Positions 32,066-43,615 of a stretch of DNA of 44,184 nucleotides are shown piece after piece (the first letter of the stretch is position 1; each line of letters begins with the position of its first letter). The position numbers and the translations under genes are program-made. A model generated the notes under the pieces. That model was not told the DNA's origin and made no database searches. It saw only the letters and a list, made by a program, of their open reading frames with translations. The stretch is from Mesotaenium endlicherianum. Its lineage: Eukaryota; Streptophyta; Zygnematophyceae; Zygnematales; Mesotaeniaceae. The stretch spans positions 180,621-224,804 of the forward strand of contig WELA01012722.1 in the NCBI GenBank assembly GCA_009602735.1. Reading direction: 5' to 3'.

Positions 32066-34744
32066 GGGTGAGGGGCGAGGGGCAGGGGGGGGGGAGGGGG
32101 GGGTTAGCTCCTTCGGTTGTGGGTCAGGCTGTGTGAGCCTGGAGGCGGAGAAGGAGGGGAAGGGGTGGGGTTTGCAAGGCCCTAGCAGCTGTGAGGCATC
32201 AAGTTTTCCCTGCAGGACCATCAGCTGCTCATTGCATATTCCAAGGAAACTGGGGGATGAGAACAAGGGAAGGAGGGTTGGGACCCTGTTGTGGTGCTGC
32301 TAGCTGTCCAGAGGCCGGGGGAAAGCAGGCCGGTGCTCCTGGCTGAGGCCCTTGCCAGCTGTCAAGGCTCTCTCCCTGCAAGCGTGCTGTCTGCGCACTG
32401 TACCTTGCCTTGCTGACGGACGTGGCTGTCTCACGGCCCTGCCTCCTTCTCACATGTTTCTCCAAGCTGGGGAGAAGAATGGCGTGGACGCTTCCTGGCT
32501 GGAAGTCAAGCGAGGGCTCAAGGTCAAACAGGTCAAACAGGTCCAACATGTCAAAGTCAGCTGTCAGGGCCTGGGGGCAGGGCTTGTGCCCAGGTGCTTG
32601 TCGGGTTTAGACAAACACGAGGTTGCAGAAGGCTTCTCAGGGTGGAGCCCTCTATGCCCTTTGCGCGTGACAATTTTGAGACCTCTTTGGGTAAGCCGCT
32701 CGCGTGCCCTCACGTGCGCGCATACGCATGCGCTGCCACGCACATGTTAGCATGTGCTTGTGCTTGACTGGGTTGCCCTTCGCGCCTCTCTCCCACTTCC
32801 TAGCTCCCCCCCCCCCTTCCTTCACCTCCCACTCTGCAGCCGCCCCCCTTTCACATCTCTCCTCTCGCCCCCCAACCGTCTCCTCCTACCTGTGGCCTCT
32901 CCCCTCTCCCCTCCCACCTGTCACCTCTCGCCGAACGCCTCTCACCTCTCCGATCTCACCGCCACCTCCGGGGGAGGGCACGCAGTCAGCATCATAATAA
33001 GAAGAAGGGGTGCAGGCAGTGCCAGGGACGAGGAGGGGTCTACCGCAGCAGAGCCTCCCGGGCCCAGGAGCTCCTGGGCTCTTTCTCAGTCAGTATACGC
33101 CGGAAGGGAGGAGAGAGCCAGAGCAGGGCAGCGTGCAGCCCCTTTAGTAGAAGTTTAACGCGGCCTGCCTCTGTTGGAGCTCTCCTTCACTCAGTCGAAC
33201 CCAGAGGAAGGGCCAGGACAGGCCAGCGTGCAGCCGGCGTTCTGGAAGGAGTGGATGGGGTGGAAGGGGCGGGAGAGTGGCCTGCCTGTGCTCGCTCGTG
33301 CTAAAGTGTAGCGGGACTGCGCACGCTCCGCGTGCCCTGGGAGTAGTACTTCAGTTGAGAGATTTTCTTGTGTGTTTGAGGGCAAGGATCCAGGAGTTAG
33401 GCGGGGGAGAGGGCGTGAGGAGCGGAGGAGAGATTGAGAGGAGGAGAGGGGAGAGGCTAGAGAAGGAGAGAAGGAGAGGAGGAGAGGGGAAAGGGGCGAG
33501 AGTTGAAGAGGAGGAGGAGAGGGGTGGCGGTCGGTCTGCACAGGGGAAGCCACGCTACACGCGCAGGGGGGGTCTTTCAGCAGGCCCGGCAGGTCGTTCA
33601 GAGTCCTGCTCAAAAGTCGAGCCAGGTGTAGATTTGCGCGGGGCATACCCACGGGCCGGTGCTGTTTGTCACCAGCAACCAACTGTCAGCCCTCCCCGAA
33701 ACACGTGCTCTCTCCGACCTCTGCGCGACACGTGGCATGCATCTCACGTTTGCATGCGATTTTCATCTCTTTCTCCTTTCAAGCACTGACCGTTACCACA
33801 TCCGCAACCTGATGGCCTAATGCGTTGCCACGTGTCAGCATCGAGGCGGTCCGTCCAGCCAGGAAGTGGAAGGTGCTGTTTGAGAGGGTTTAGGTTCCAC
33901 GTGTGTGTAGGCTTCGACTTGCCGGATCCCCTGCCGTCGTGCTGGCAGGCACCCACGTGCCAGGTGGCATCACCTTTTTAAATATTGGCTCAGAGCTCAT
34001 AGTCTAGGAGTATGGGTGTCAAGATTTAGGGCCTAGGGGGGGATTGAGAGCGCTGGCAGGTCAGGCGGGACCGGTGTCTTTTCAAGCTTGTGTTTGTTGA
34101 GAGGGGAGGAGGGGGGGGCGGGGGGGAGAGGGGGGGTCTTTCGACTTGAGGATAGGCGGGACTGGAGGGTTTCAGAGCGCTGGCCCTTTACGGCAGGAGG
34201 GGGTGAACGGCTGCGGCATCAAACATCACACGAGTGTCAGCGTGCGTATGTGTGTGTCTGCGTGGCGGAGAAAAAGGGGTGAACGGCTGGAAAGGGCACG
34301 CTCTCTCCCCTCCCTGTGCGTGCGTCCTCTTCGCCTCGCAACCTTCCAGAGCCTGTGTCCCTGGATACTGAGGCGTGTGGGTGTGGGTGGGGGGGGCAGG
34401 GAGACCAGACCAGGGGGGGGGAGCAGGGCAGCCCGAGGTCAGCCAGGCCCGGGCCATGCACGTAGCTGCTGGGCTGCTCCGTTTCAGCGAGGGAGGGGGG
34501 CATGTCAGGTGTGGGTACACTGCCGCTCCGTGCTGACTTTGAGGGAAGTGGGGATCAAGGAGGCGGCACTACTGCTGGCTGGAGCCCAGGAAGGGCACAA
34601 CCGTTTGATTTTGCGTTCACACATGCCCCCCTCCCAAACACCTTCGTGAAGAGTTTTGTGGGAGGGTCCACGTCCCCATTTGAGGAGCTAAGTGGGGGAA
34701 TGCAGGCAAGCAGTGGAGTGCAGGCCCTACTCTGCTGGTCTAGC
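32066..34744. other. GC-rich low-complexity region, no gene confirmed
   Basis: It holds a pyrimidine-rich tract (about 32800-32960), a purine-rich GGAGAG-type tract (about 33395-33530) and a short CAGGTCAAA tandem repeat near 32527-32550. A stretch around 32460-32560 (AGEKNGVDASWLEVKRG) has coding-like composition and could be an exon of the APH-1-like gene, but no match was recognised. Confidence 0.5.
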
Positions 34745-34782
34745 GTGTTGTGGGGGGGGCAATTACTGCAGCTGCATGTGAG

Positions 34783-35275
34783 TGCGAGTGCTTGTGTAGT
34801 TGTGTACGTGTGTATACATGTGCGAGCACGTGGGCTAGCAGGCATGCGCATGTGCATTTCTGTGTTTGTGCCTCTTTCTCTCTCTCTCTGTGTGTGTGTG
34901 TGTGTGTGTGCGCGCGTGCGTGCATGCGTGCATGTGTGTGTATGTGTGTTTGTGCAAGTGCGTGTGTGCTTATACGAGCAAGAGGGCGGGGAGGTAAGAG
35001 GGTACACAAGTGTATGCGTGTGTGTGTTTGTGTGTGTCTGCGTGTGTGTGTGTGTGTAATTTTTCTTTTTTGTGTTTGTGTGCATGTGCACGTATGTGCA
35101 TGTGCACATGTGCGCTTGCGCTTGCGTGAGCATGCGCGCGTGCATGTGTGTCTGCATGTGCATGCGCATGTCTGTGTATGTATGCATGCGCGTGCACACA
35201 TGCGGGGGGGATTGCTTATGGTTGTGCATGTCTGTTTGTGTGCGCGCATGCGTGTGTGTATGTGCGCCTGTATGC
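34783..35275. repeat. ~490 bp TG/CG-rich alternating tract
   Basis: GTGTGTGCGCGCGTGCGTGC-type sequence dominates, alternating purine and pyrimidine over most of the length. Apparent Cys/Val or His/Thr-rich ORFs across it are artefacts. It is a strong candidate for Z-DNA formation. Confidence 0.9.
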
Positions 35276-35495
35276 AAGAAACTTTCTCTCTTCTGCAGCT
35301 CTTGCTCCTGCTTGTGCATGCGCTTGGCAGGTGAACACGAGAGCGCACGTAGATAGCAAGTGCTCCCACTTCCTGGTTTGATGTGTGGTGGGGCATGCTC
35401 AGGAATTCTGTTTGGGAAGGCACTGGCAGCTGCTGCTCCTTCTTGTCTGGAGTGAGCTAGAGGGTGACATCAGCGGCTGCCCGTGTTGATTTGCT

Positions 35496-35783
35496 GTGTG
35501 TGCTTGCCCAACACAGTTGTATAGGTGGTTTGGAGGCCTTCAGGGGAAAATAACAGTGGGCTTTGGGGGGGAGGAGACGGTGGGCGCACACTCGCTTTGC
35601 AGGCGAGTGTGCATGCGCGCGCAGACAGGGGATGTCAGCCTGTTGGCCCGAAGGAGCTGTGGGCGAGTAGGGACGAGAAGGGTCGTGTGGGAGTGGTGGG
35701 CATGGGTGGAGTTCGCTATCGAGTTCGTCGACAAGGCTTACAGGCCATATATGGAACAACCAGAGGAGCTGGGTCTGTGTTGA
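35496..35783 (+). other. ORF with a coding-like C-terminal stretch, unassigned
   Basis: The ORF ends WAWVEFAIEFVDKAYRPYME then QPEELGLC and a stop. The first part is low-complexity. It could be a terminal exon of the plus-strand gene that starts near 31.6 kb. No family was recognised. Confidence 0.2.
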
Positions 35784-37163
35784 ATGCCGTGCAGATGGAG
35801 TGACTCGCTGGTTTCTTCATTTTGGTTGCGGTGATCTGCCTTCTGGCGACGCTGGCTGTGTGCAACAATTGTGGACACAATGGAAAACCTCTAGATACCG
35901 CAACATGTACTTCAAGAGTAGGTATTGAGAATGATCTATAAGTTCTCTCGTCGTAGACCCTCTATAGTTTCTATAGGTCGACTTGATTGGAACCTCTTAG
36001 CTTTTGAGACCTGAAGTATTCCTTAATTCAGTCTCTTTATTCCTTCTGTTTGTTTCACACATATCTGTGTATGTGTGATTGATAACCTCCTGTTTTTGCT
36101 TTTTTGCCTTTCACTTCAATATTCTACCTCATTATGTACAATTATCGGAACATATGCAATGTCACAAATTTATTCCTACAGGCATGGACAGCTACAATCT
36201 GGGGGCATGATTGTTGTGAACATGTTAAAGATATGGAAGATAGAAGTCCTCGAGGTTTTGGAATTATGTGTACAACCCTTGACAAGAAGGCTTTGCTATT
36301 CATACAATCTCAATCAAACTTCTGTTGCATGGGCCAACGCTAGCTATTCTCTCCATCATCTTAAATTGATTGACTTTGATACATAGTCTTACAATGGGTT
36401 AAGACCCACTTCTGAAGAAGAAAAATCGATCCACAATATCATTCCAAATTCACACCATGCTTGCGAGCGGTGTCATCAGACCTTCTCGCAGCTCGTACGC
36501 CTTCAACGTTGCATTTGTTGAAAACCTGATGGCCCCTTAGTTTTGTGTTGAGTACAGGTGCTTACATTTTGCGACCGTCCCGGACAACTATGGTCTTCCC
36601 AAGCTCAACGAGATATTAACGTCGTGCCAAGGTTGGGAGTAAATTTCTGATGTCTCATGATGTTTAGTCGCCCACTCATCTAGTTACCCCTTCAAACTCA
36701 TTTCTTGACATAAAATACATGCACTGCGCAATATTGTGGTTATGTTCCATGTATAGCACAGTGTTCTATGCATGATGGCCTGTATTGACCCAAGAGTAGC
36801 ACAAAGAAGATAATGGCAATGCCACTTATAAAAGAAAACTTCATACAAACATCCATCACTGAAAGTATGGAATCTTTGTTGCGTAGGTAAATTGGACGAA
36901 ATTTCCAGTTTGAAACTATGGGAACCCATTGAGATAGTTGCGACCGCCCAACAATGACCAATTCTCGATTTTCATCAACCACAAAGAACTTTTCAAGTTT
37001 TTTACCACGATAAAAGAATGCAATATAAAGGCGGCTCTTGGAAAATTACAAATGACTGTCGTTGTCATCGAGTCGGCAAAAGATGTAACTACTACATCAT
37101 ATCTTAATGTGTAAGTACCAGACAGTGATTTTTTATCAATGGTGATGGAAAATTGTCACAAAA
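35784..37163. other. AT-rich intergenic stretch, no gene seen
   Basis: Composition changes sharply from GC-rich to AT-rich at about 35.8 kb. Short ORFs here (36075-36386 plus, 36982-36684 minus) lack recognisable features. Confidence 0.5.
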
Positions 37164-37209
37164 AGGCTTGTGATCATTGCCCGAATCTGACAATGCTTAT
37201 CACAAGCCT
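37164..37209 (-). promoter_or_regulatory. Stem-loop ~40 nt downstream of a stop codon (putative 3' UTR hairpin)
   Basis: The arm AGGCTTGTGATCATTG (37164-37179) pairs with CAATGCTTATCACAAGCCT (37191-37209), with a 3-nt bulge and an 11-nt loop. It lies just beyond the stop (37250-37248) of the minus-strand membrane-protein gene, so it would be in that mRNA's 3' UTR. A role in 3' end processing or stability is inference. Confidence 0.55.
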
Positions 37210-37247
37210 CTGTGCTGATTGATGTAAAAAAATGAATGTCACAAGTC

Positions 37248-40159
37248 TTAATATCGTTTTCTAGAATGTCCAACAGATGACTTCAAAGTTTTAGATGCTT
37301 CATGAAGAGACAAAGGTTGATCATACATAAAGCGAGGGAAGCATCCGAGAGCAAACGCCAGCACAAGCAGGATCAATATAAGCACTGCTATGCCTGCCAC
37401 TGGCCACGCCCTGAGGGGCACACCCAACAACAGCTCCTCACATTCTGCATCATAAACACACACCATCGCACAAACAGATCTTGAGAACCTCACACTTTCT
37501 TACACTTCAATCAGTTATACATTGCTCTAGATGTGCGCGGAGAAGCAACTATATAGGATACGAGTATAGAGGACAGGACAGCTTGGTTGACTAGTGACTG
37601 AGTTTTCTTTCACACACATCGCATGCTTGACATGCCATTTTACGTTTTGAGCCCCCACTCCATGAGCTCTGCGTCAGCTCAGATGACTGGCCATTGTAGC
37701 AGGTACTTATAAATCTCTTATCCATAGATATTATAACTTGTCTCGTACAATAAGACAAAGGAGGCTTGGGGCTTCAGTTATGCACAAGACGTGAGTGGTA
37801 GGTCACTGCTTGGTGCTATATCATTCAGAACACATGGTTCAAGCTAGTACGTGCATCAAAAAATACTGAAGTGGATGTGGATTCAACAACCTCTCACATT
37901 CAGAATACCCTTCCTCCTTCCAAAGCAAATGTTATGTGTTTATCGGATTTCAAGCCATTAGGATGCACACACGTATCACTTTATTCTTTTTGGGTTAAGC
38001 ATCAGCTCGACCAGAGGCATAAAAATCATGAAACGCATGCCCCACAATCCAAATTTCAGCCTAATTTTAAAGCCTGACCCCATCCTTGGCCTAAGGCGTG
38101 TGAAGCTCAGGCTCTGCCATCTGGGTCTCCCACTGGCTGGCTGAGGCCAGGCAGAGGCCGAGGTAAGGGAGGCGGGAAGGGGGCACGCGCACCTATGTTG
38201 AATACTATCTCCTTCACATTGCCGCCTCCAAAGGCCCCCATGACGCCAGCTGGCTGGACTGAGACCCGTATAAGTGCCAGCTCTCGCCTCACTCCTGGGC
38301 CCCTCCCCTTCCCCTGCCCCTGTCACCCATGGGCCCCCTTTGCCCGATTTGTGAGAAGTGAGCAGTAGTTACAGGGACGTGCATTTGAGTATGCCTGTAT
38401 TTTGAAATTCCGCTGTGGAAAATCACCAGCAGCTCTGCTTGGCATTGTAGAAGGGGGCACACAGTCAGCTGCAAAGTAACACCTGTCAAGTGCCTGTCGA
38501 GTGAAGCGTAAGCAAGCATACAGACAAGGACACCGTGTGACAGGTACATAAGGCTGGCAGGAAGACGCGCTGCCGACGACGTTGTTCGTGGCAACAATGT
38601 GAGCGTCTGAAGACTTGAGCTCAGAGCTCCTTATTATGGTTTTCATCGACATTGATATTTGCTGACCGAGTCTGCTTTTCCCTCCCCTCTCTAAGAGATA
38701 GAGCTAGCACCTTGAGAGCTGCAGAAACACTCTCTTGTACATGACGTTGGGAGCAAGCTTCACAAAAGGCGAGGGACGCACTGCAGTTTGTGTACTGCTT
38801 GATGCAGGCATGAAAAATCAAGGAACCCTCACCAAGAGGTGGCCAGAAGAGTCAGTCTGCACTATGATTTTCTCAATGTCTAATGCTTTGCGGCCACCTG
38901 GCCTGCTCCTCACATCCACGCTCTTGGTGTCCAAGTCCTCTACTTGCTCCAGCTTGAAGCTTGCTGGCAGCTGCAGCAGCGCATGCACATCAGGCATGAA
39001 CAAGGTTGAGTATGAACCCAGCACGAATATTCTACAAACCTGGACGTGCACGTGAATTAAAGGACATAGTATAGATACACAAATGTACATGCCTAAATAC
39101 AAAATAGAGAAAATAGACCCTATATACTAGCACACAACTCTCTTATCACGGATCTGCTCAGAACTTTGCAGCGCCCAACACAATTTCACCGACGGCATGC
39201 CTTGCACCCACCTCCTCGCCTTCTCTCAAGATACTATTATCAGCAATCACGTCCAAATGCCAACTTGCACAAACAGCTCCTTTGCACCCAGCAGCAAAGA
39301 GGGCATAGTAATGCCCGAGGCGACTTCATGGAATTTCCCCCTCCCTTACTTGCCAGTCTCATTTCCTCCAGCACAATGTGAACTCAGAAACGGTCCAGAC
39401 AAGACCGCGTGGCAGGTCACATATATAGTATTCTTGATACCTGATCGGCTTTGACAGCATTGCGGATGCTCACCAAGGAAGCGCTAGAGAGGTGAGGAAC
39501 GAGGTGGGATAGAAAAAGGGGGAAAGGGAAAGGGGGAGAAAATTGTGCAACAGGGCAAAAATTGAGTGTCGATGGACATGGAGGGTTGATTTTTGACAAA
39601 CCGATGCCGGGTAGGAAACTTTTACTTCATAAGCCGTGAGAGGCTTAAGGCCATGCAGCTCATAGATTGCCACGCCTCCTTCAAGGAGAAGAGCCTCCTC
39701 TGTCAGCTGTTGACCAACTCTGAGGATCCTTGTAACTCTGCCTGATGCAAATTTGAAAATCAGCAGTCCGTATTGCAGCAGACTGGTGGAACAAATGTCA
39801 TGGAAGATAGTATGACTCTCAGGAATGAAGTTGCTTTACCTTGGTGAGAGCAATGCTCACATTCGGTGCATTATCTTTTTGCAAAAGCTTAATTGAGCAC
39901 AACTGCAACTCTTTACGGTCTTGAAGGACATCCGTTTTTCAGTTCACCCAGGCCAGTCGTATGAGGTAAGTTCGCAATTCTTAGACTCAGTAAGAAGAAC
40001 ATATTTGCAGCTTCGAAATATATCACAACTGCCATGAAGGGAGGTAAAGCTTATGAAAAGGCACCTCTCAGTACCCACTGAAGTATGCACTGCTTGCAAG
40101 AGGAGGCATGCCAAGAAGCATCCTGTAAGACGATTCTTTGACAAACATGATGTAGACAT
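37248..40159 (-). CDS. Unrecognised type I membrane protein (signal peptide, C-terminal TM)
   Basis: The first exon starts at 40159 and reads MSTSCLSKNRLTGCFLACLL then LQAVHTS, a classic signal peptide. Further exons: 39840-39902 (LCSIKLLQKDNAPNVSIALT), 39602-39782 (RVTRILRVGQQLTEEALL, ELHGLKPLTAYEVKVSYPAS, resembling the end of an FN3/Ig-like fold), 38833-39039 (VLGSYSTLFMPDVHALLQLP), one near 38400-38600 of uncertain frame, 38193-38258 (QPAGVMGAFGGGNVKEIVF) and 37248-37444. The last two join in phase. The last exon encodes a hydrophobic helix (AGIAVLILILLVLAFALG) and a basic tail ending GHSRKRY before TAA. It is probably a luminal or extracellular beta-sandwich protein with a short cytosolic tail. 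The family is not recognised, and the joins among the first three exons are not settled. Confidence 0.6.
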
Positions 40160-40993
40160 CTGGGCAGGAAAAGCTCTGCCTATAAAGTGCTTCCCACTTC
40201 TCTGTTCCTAGTTCAAGACCAGCACAGGTGAACCAGCGGAAGGCTCAAAGGTGACGGCTACAAAACTCCATATATACGTAATGTGGTGGAGCACATGAGG
40301 TAACTCATGAATATTGATGCATGTCCAGAGGAGGAGGTACGTAATTAAAACGCTACGCAAGGCCCGAAGCTCTGCTGTCATTTACGTTCTTCCTAACAAG
40401 GTGGAAGGAAGAGCCGAATATAAGCTGACATAATGTAACTGCAATTTCAGGCATTTGTATTCTGATGAAAACGAAAGAACACACTCGGAGCTTCTTTACA
40501 ACCGTGCAAGAGTTTGCATCATCTCACAGTTGCGCATCCACCATGCACTCAGGATTTCTACGTCTGAAAGCACTTGTTGCTACGAATAAAATGAATGCGT
40601 GGCAGGAAGACTACTACGGGGCCAGAGCAGGGCTCACTGCAGGCCATATGCTTCGACGTTCTCGATGTAAACTGCAAAACAGTTCAATAGCAAGGGAGTG
40701 GACAATGATTTCGAGCATCAGATTCTTTACCTAGGGAACTCTTTCTATACGCCTTCGCCAGTTTAGGCTCGACAACGTTGTTACAGATGAAAATTATGTA
40801 CTCTTTGCTGGTCGTGAAGGGTGGATAGGACCTAAAGATGCATCTGTGGACAGTCTTTGTACCTTGCCAGTTTTAGTTGCAACAAATCTCGTGCAAGGCC
40901 TTGCAGCCTAATACGAGCCATTAGGGGATCAGCCAATAAGCCTTTGGTGCCAGTTCTTCGTGCTTCTTCACAGGCAGGCGAAGTGGCTCAGCA
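40160..40993. promoter_or_regulatory. Divergent intergenic region (putative bidirectional promoter)
   Basis: The membrane-protein gene starts leftward at 40159 and the UBL-LRR gene starts rightward at 40994. The 834 bases between them must hold both promoters. An 89-codon ORF (40465-40734) has no recognisable features and is not called. Confidence 0.45.
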
Positions 40994-43615
40994 ATGGCAG
41001 AAAGAGACAAAGAGTTGCTGGTTCAAGTAAAGTATGGACCGCAGATGCTTGAAGTTAGTCTGCAGAAGGGAAATTCTGTGGGAGACCTTAATATTGCTCT
41101 CCAGAAGTTGACAAATATACTACCCCGAGGCCAGAAGCTGATCCACAAAGGTTGGTTGATGCACTGTCAGGCACCAGCATTTCTTTCTAAACAGGGTGTG
41201 GATTGTGAGTGTGGTGACAATAGATGAAAATGGATGAGCTGATAACTTGGTGCTTGTGTAGCGTAATTAAGACTAGAAAGGCAGGAGGACTAAGTAATCC
41301 TAACTTGCTTCCTTTTTCAGGAAAAGTGTTGACAGCTGATATGACTTTGGAGATGGCCGGTATCAAGGACAAAGCAAAGCTGATGCTGCTTCCGTCTGCA
41401 GGATTGCAACGTGGGGTGAGGGCATTCTTCCTGTTCATTGCTAAGTATGTAAAAGAAGACGTGCGAATGCTTATACTCTGTCCATTGAAACAAAATGTGA
41501 AAGTTAGTTATCACAGACAATTAACTCTGGTCATATTGAGCGACCTGACGTGGGAGGGGCTGTCTTGTACGAATTACAAATTTCCACGCCCTTTTCGCAT
41601 TTGCATCTGCAGTATGTCAGCCTATGACGATCTTGTCTTCATGTATGCCCTCTTCAGACCATTCCTCCCAAGACAGCAGCCGTTCCCAAAAAAGTGGCAC
41701 CATCTTCAGCATTGGGGAGGTCCGCCATCGAAGAAAGACTTGCAGCAGCTGCAGCACGCTATCCGTCTGGGGGCAGTAAGGAGGCACATATTTCCAAAGC
41801 GCAGGAGAAAGCAAGACAGGAAGGTTGGCAAAAGACAGGAGTGGTCTCTCTGCGAGATAGCAACTTGCAGGTATGATTTGTTTGCTTCTTCTACTTGAGG
41901 ATCTTCTTGGTTGTTTACAAAATTGCACTACGGAGGAGGTTGCAAACACCTATTAGGGTCTCAGCTGCTGGCTCTTGGCCATTCTTGCCACACTAGGAGA
42001 GACACAGGAACGTAGAACTTGTAGATGTTGGCAGGCAAAGGAAGGAAACAAATGTTTGCTCCTCATCCAACTTCTTGGCAAAAGAAAATGCTGAAGTGGT
42101 TGGCCCTTGACTTTGTTTCCTCGTAAGGATGAATAGCGGGGAGGTGGATCTCGTGCACACGTTTGTCTCCATTCTTATAACGACTCCTCTCGACAAGTGA
42201 TAAGTAATTGCAGCAAGGGCTCGGCATTTCAACTGAGTGTTTTTCTCGTCTCTGAGAGATGCAGGTGTTGCCTGACTCCGTGTGGGCAGTAGGTCAGAGC
42301 TTGAGGGTGCTTGATCTCGGAGGGAACCTTCTGTCGAGCTTCCAACCTCCAGCCTCAGCCGGCCTACTGGTCAATCTGCAGGTACGAGTCACCTACAAAT
42401 TTCTCGTCGGCCTTCTTCCTCCATGAGGTTGGCGGCAGTGCAACTTGCAGACTGCGAATCTCGCATAAAGCAGATTCAGAGTGTGTATTCTGTTGAGCTC
42501 CAATTAGAAGGTCACCTTGCATCCTCATTTGATACAGAGTGTTCAGTGTTCAGATTAGCCTACATGTTACGGTCTTTGATTGTCAAGCTCGACTACCACA
42601 CAGGTGCACAGTCCCAAATTTCTTCACGCGGCTGTGTCTTACACCACTGGGTAAAAAGGCCAAGTTTTACATAGACTCTGGCTAATTACGTGTTTTGTCT
42701 ACAGCGCCTGAGACTAAGTTCCAACGCGTTGACGGACGCCAGCATCGCGTGGGAGGCTCTCTCGCAGCTGCCTCAGCTCACAGCCCTGGCCATTGATAAC
42801 AACCAGTGAGTTGGGGCCTCTTCCTGCCGTACGAATCAAGTTTGGGGAGCGTGGAGGGTGAGGTTCTTTGTTGCGTGATGGCATGCTTCTGTTGCAAGCT
42901 ATGCGGGAAGAGATATGAACTTGAAGATTATACGTACAAAACTGGATCATGCCGTCATGTGCCTCCGCGCTCATCATGGCCAGTCACACAATCTGTATGA
43001 TTGGAATCCTGGGGAATTGCAGTTGTGCTCACTAAGTAAATGAGGCTGTATGCTGTTTCCTTAAAAGAGAGCTTCTTCTTGAACCCCTTTTCTGTCATTC
43101 ACTGTTAGTGGACACTCACCCATGCACACACCCACAAAAACCCATAAGCCGTGTGTGCAGACGTCTCCGCGTGTAGTGTCTAGCCCTCGTGGACGCATGC
43201 CAATACACGCAAAAGCACATGGAGGGTGCGCTTGTGCGTGTGTGTGTGAGAGTGTGTGTGCACGCGTGCGTGGGTCGGACGGGCAGGCGAAAGCGCGGGT
43301 GGAGGCAACGGTATAGGAGCAGGGGCGGGTGCGGGGCCAGGGCTGGGTTGGGGGTGTTTGGTGAGGTGCGTGAGTTTATGCGTGAGTGCGTTGAGTGTGT
43401 GCGTGCACGTTGAAATACGCTGACCTATCCATGACCTGCTCGTAACCAGCTCTGAAGCATCGATGGGCTGGGACCAGGCTGACGAGCCTCCCGCCAGCTA
43501 TCGGCCAGCTGAAGGCGCTGCGCAGGCTGACTGTGGCGCACAATGCGCTATCGTCGCTCGCCCCCGAGCTCGGCTCGCTCCACGCTCTGGAGTGGCTAGA
43601 CGTCTCTACCAACAA
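40994..43615 (+). CDS. Ubiquitin-like domain plus leucine-rich-repeat protein (continues past the window)
   Basis: Six exons join in frame: 40994-41150, 41321-41415, 41658-41870, 42265-42381, 42705-42805 and 43478-43615, all GT-AG. Residues ~7-81 form a ubiquitin-like domain (LLVQVKYGPQMLEVSL, LPRGQKLIHKG, MTLEMAGIKDKAKLMLLPS). A linker with an Ala-rich helix follows (SAIEERLAAAAARYPSG, SKAQEKARQEGWQKTGVVSL), then leucine-rich repeats: LPDSVWAVGQSLRVLDLGGN, LPQLTALAIDNNQLTSLPPA and LHALEWLDVSTNK. This domain order matches plant LRR/ubiquitin-like proteins. Such proteins probably act as adaptors, but the partner is unknown. The ATG lies in the context AGCAATGG. The repeat solenoid continues beyond the last exon seen; the donor AA|GTGAGT at 43615 leads into an intron that runs towards the right edge. 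Confidence 0.85.
43225..43420. repeat. TG-rich intronic tract in the UBL-LRR gene
   Basis: A GTGTGTGTG/GCGTGCG-rich stretch lies in the intron between the fifth and sixth exons. It has similar composition to the tracts at 34.8-35.3 and 15.9 kb. Confidence 0.7.

Noticed and set aside
31734..32303. ORFs spanning the second N gap, including the downstream Gly/Glu-rich part
   Set aside because: Joined only by Ns; just the APH-1-like block before the gap has support.
32410..32750. Plus-strand ORF with KVKQVKQVQHVK as a coiled-coil gene
   Set aside because: The repeat comes from a short CAGGTCAAA tandem; there is no wider coding evidence.
34555..35423. Long His/Thr-rich and Cys/Val-rich ORFs
   Set aside because: They are translations of the TG/CG alternating tract on either strand; low complexity only.
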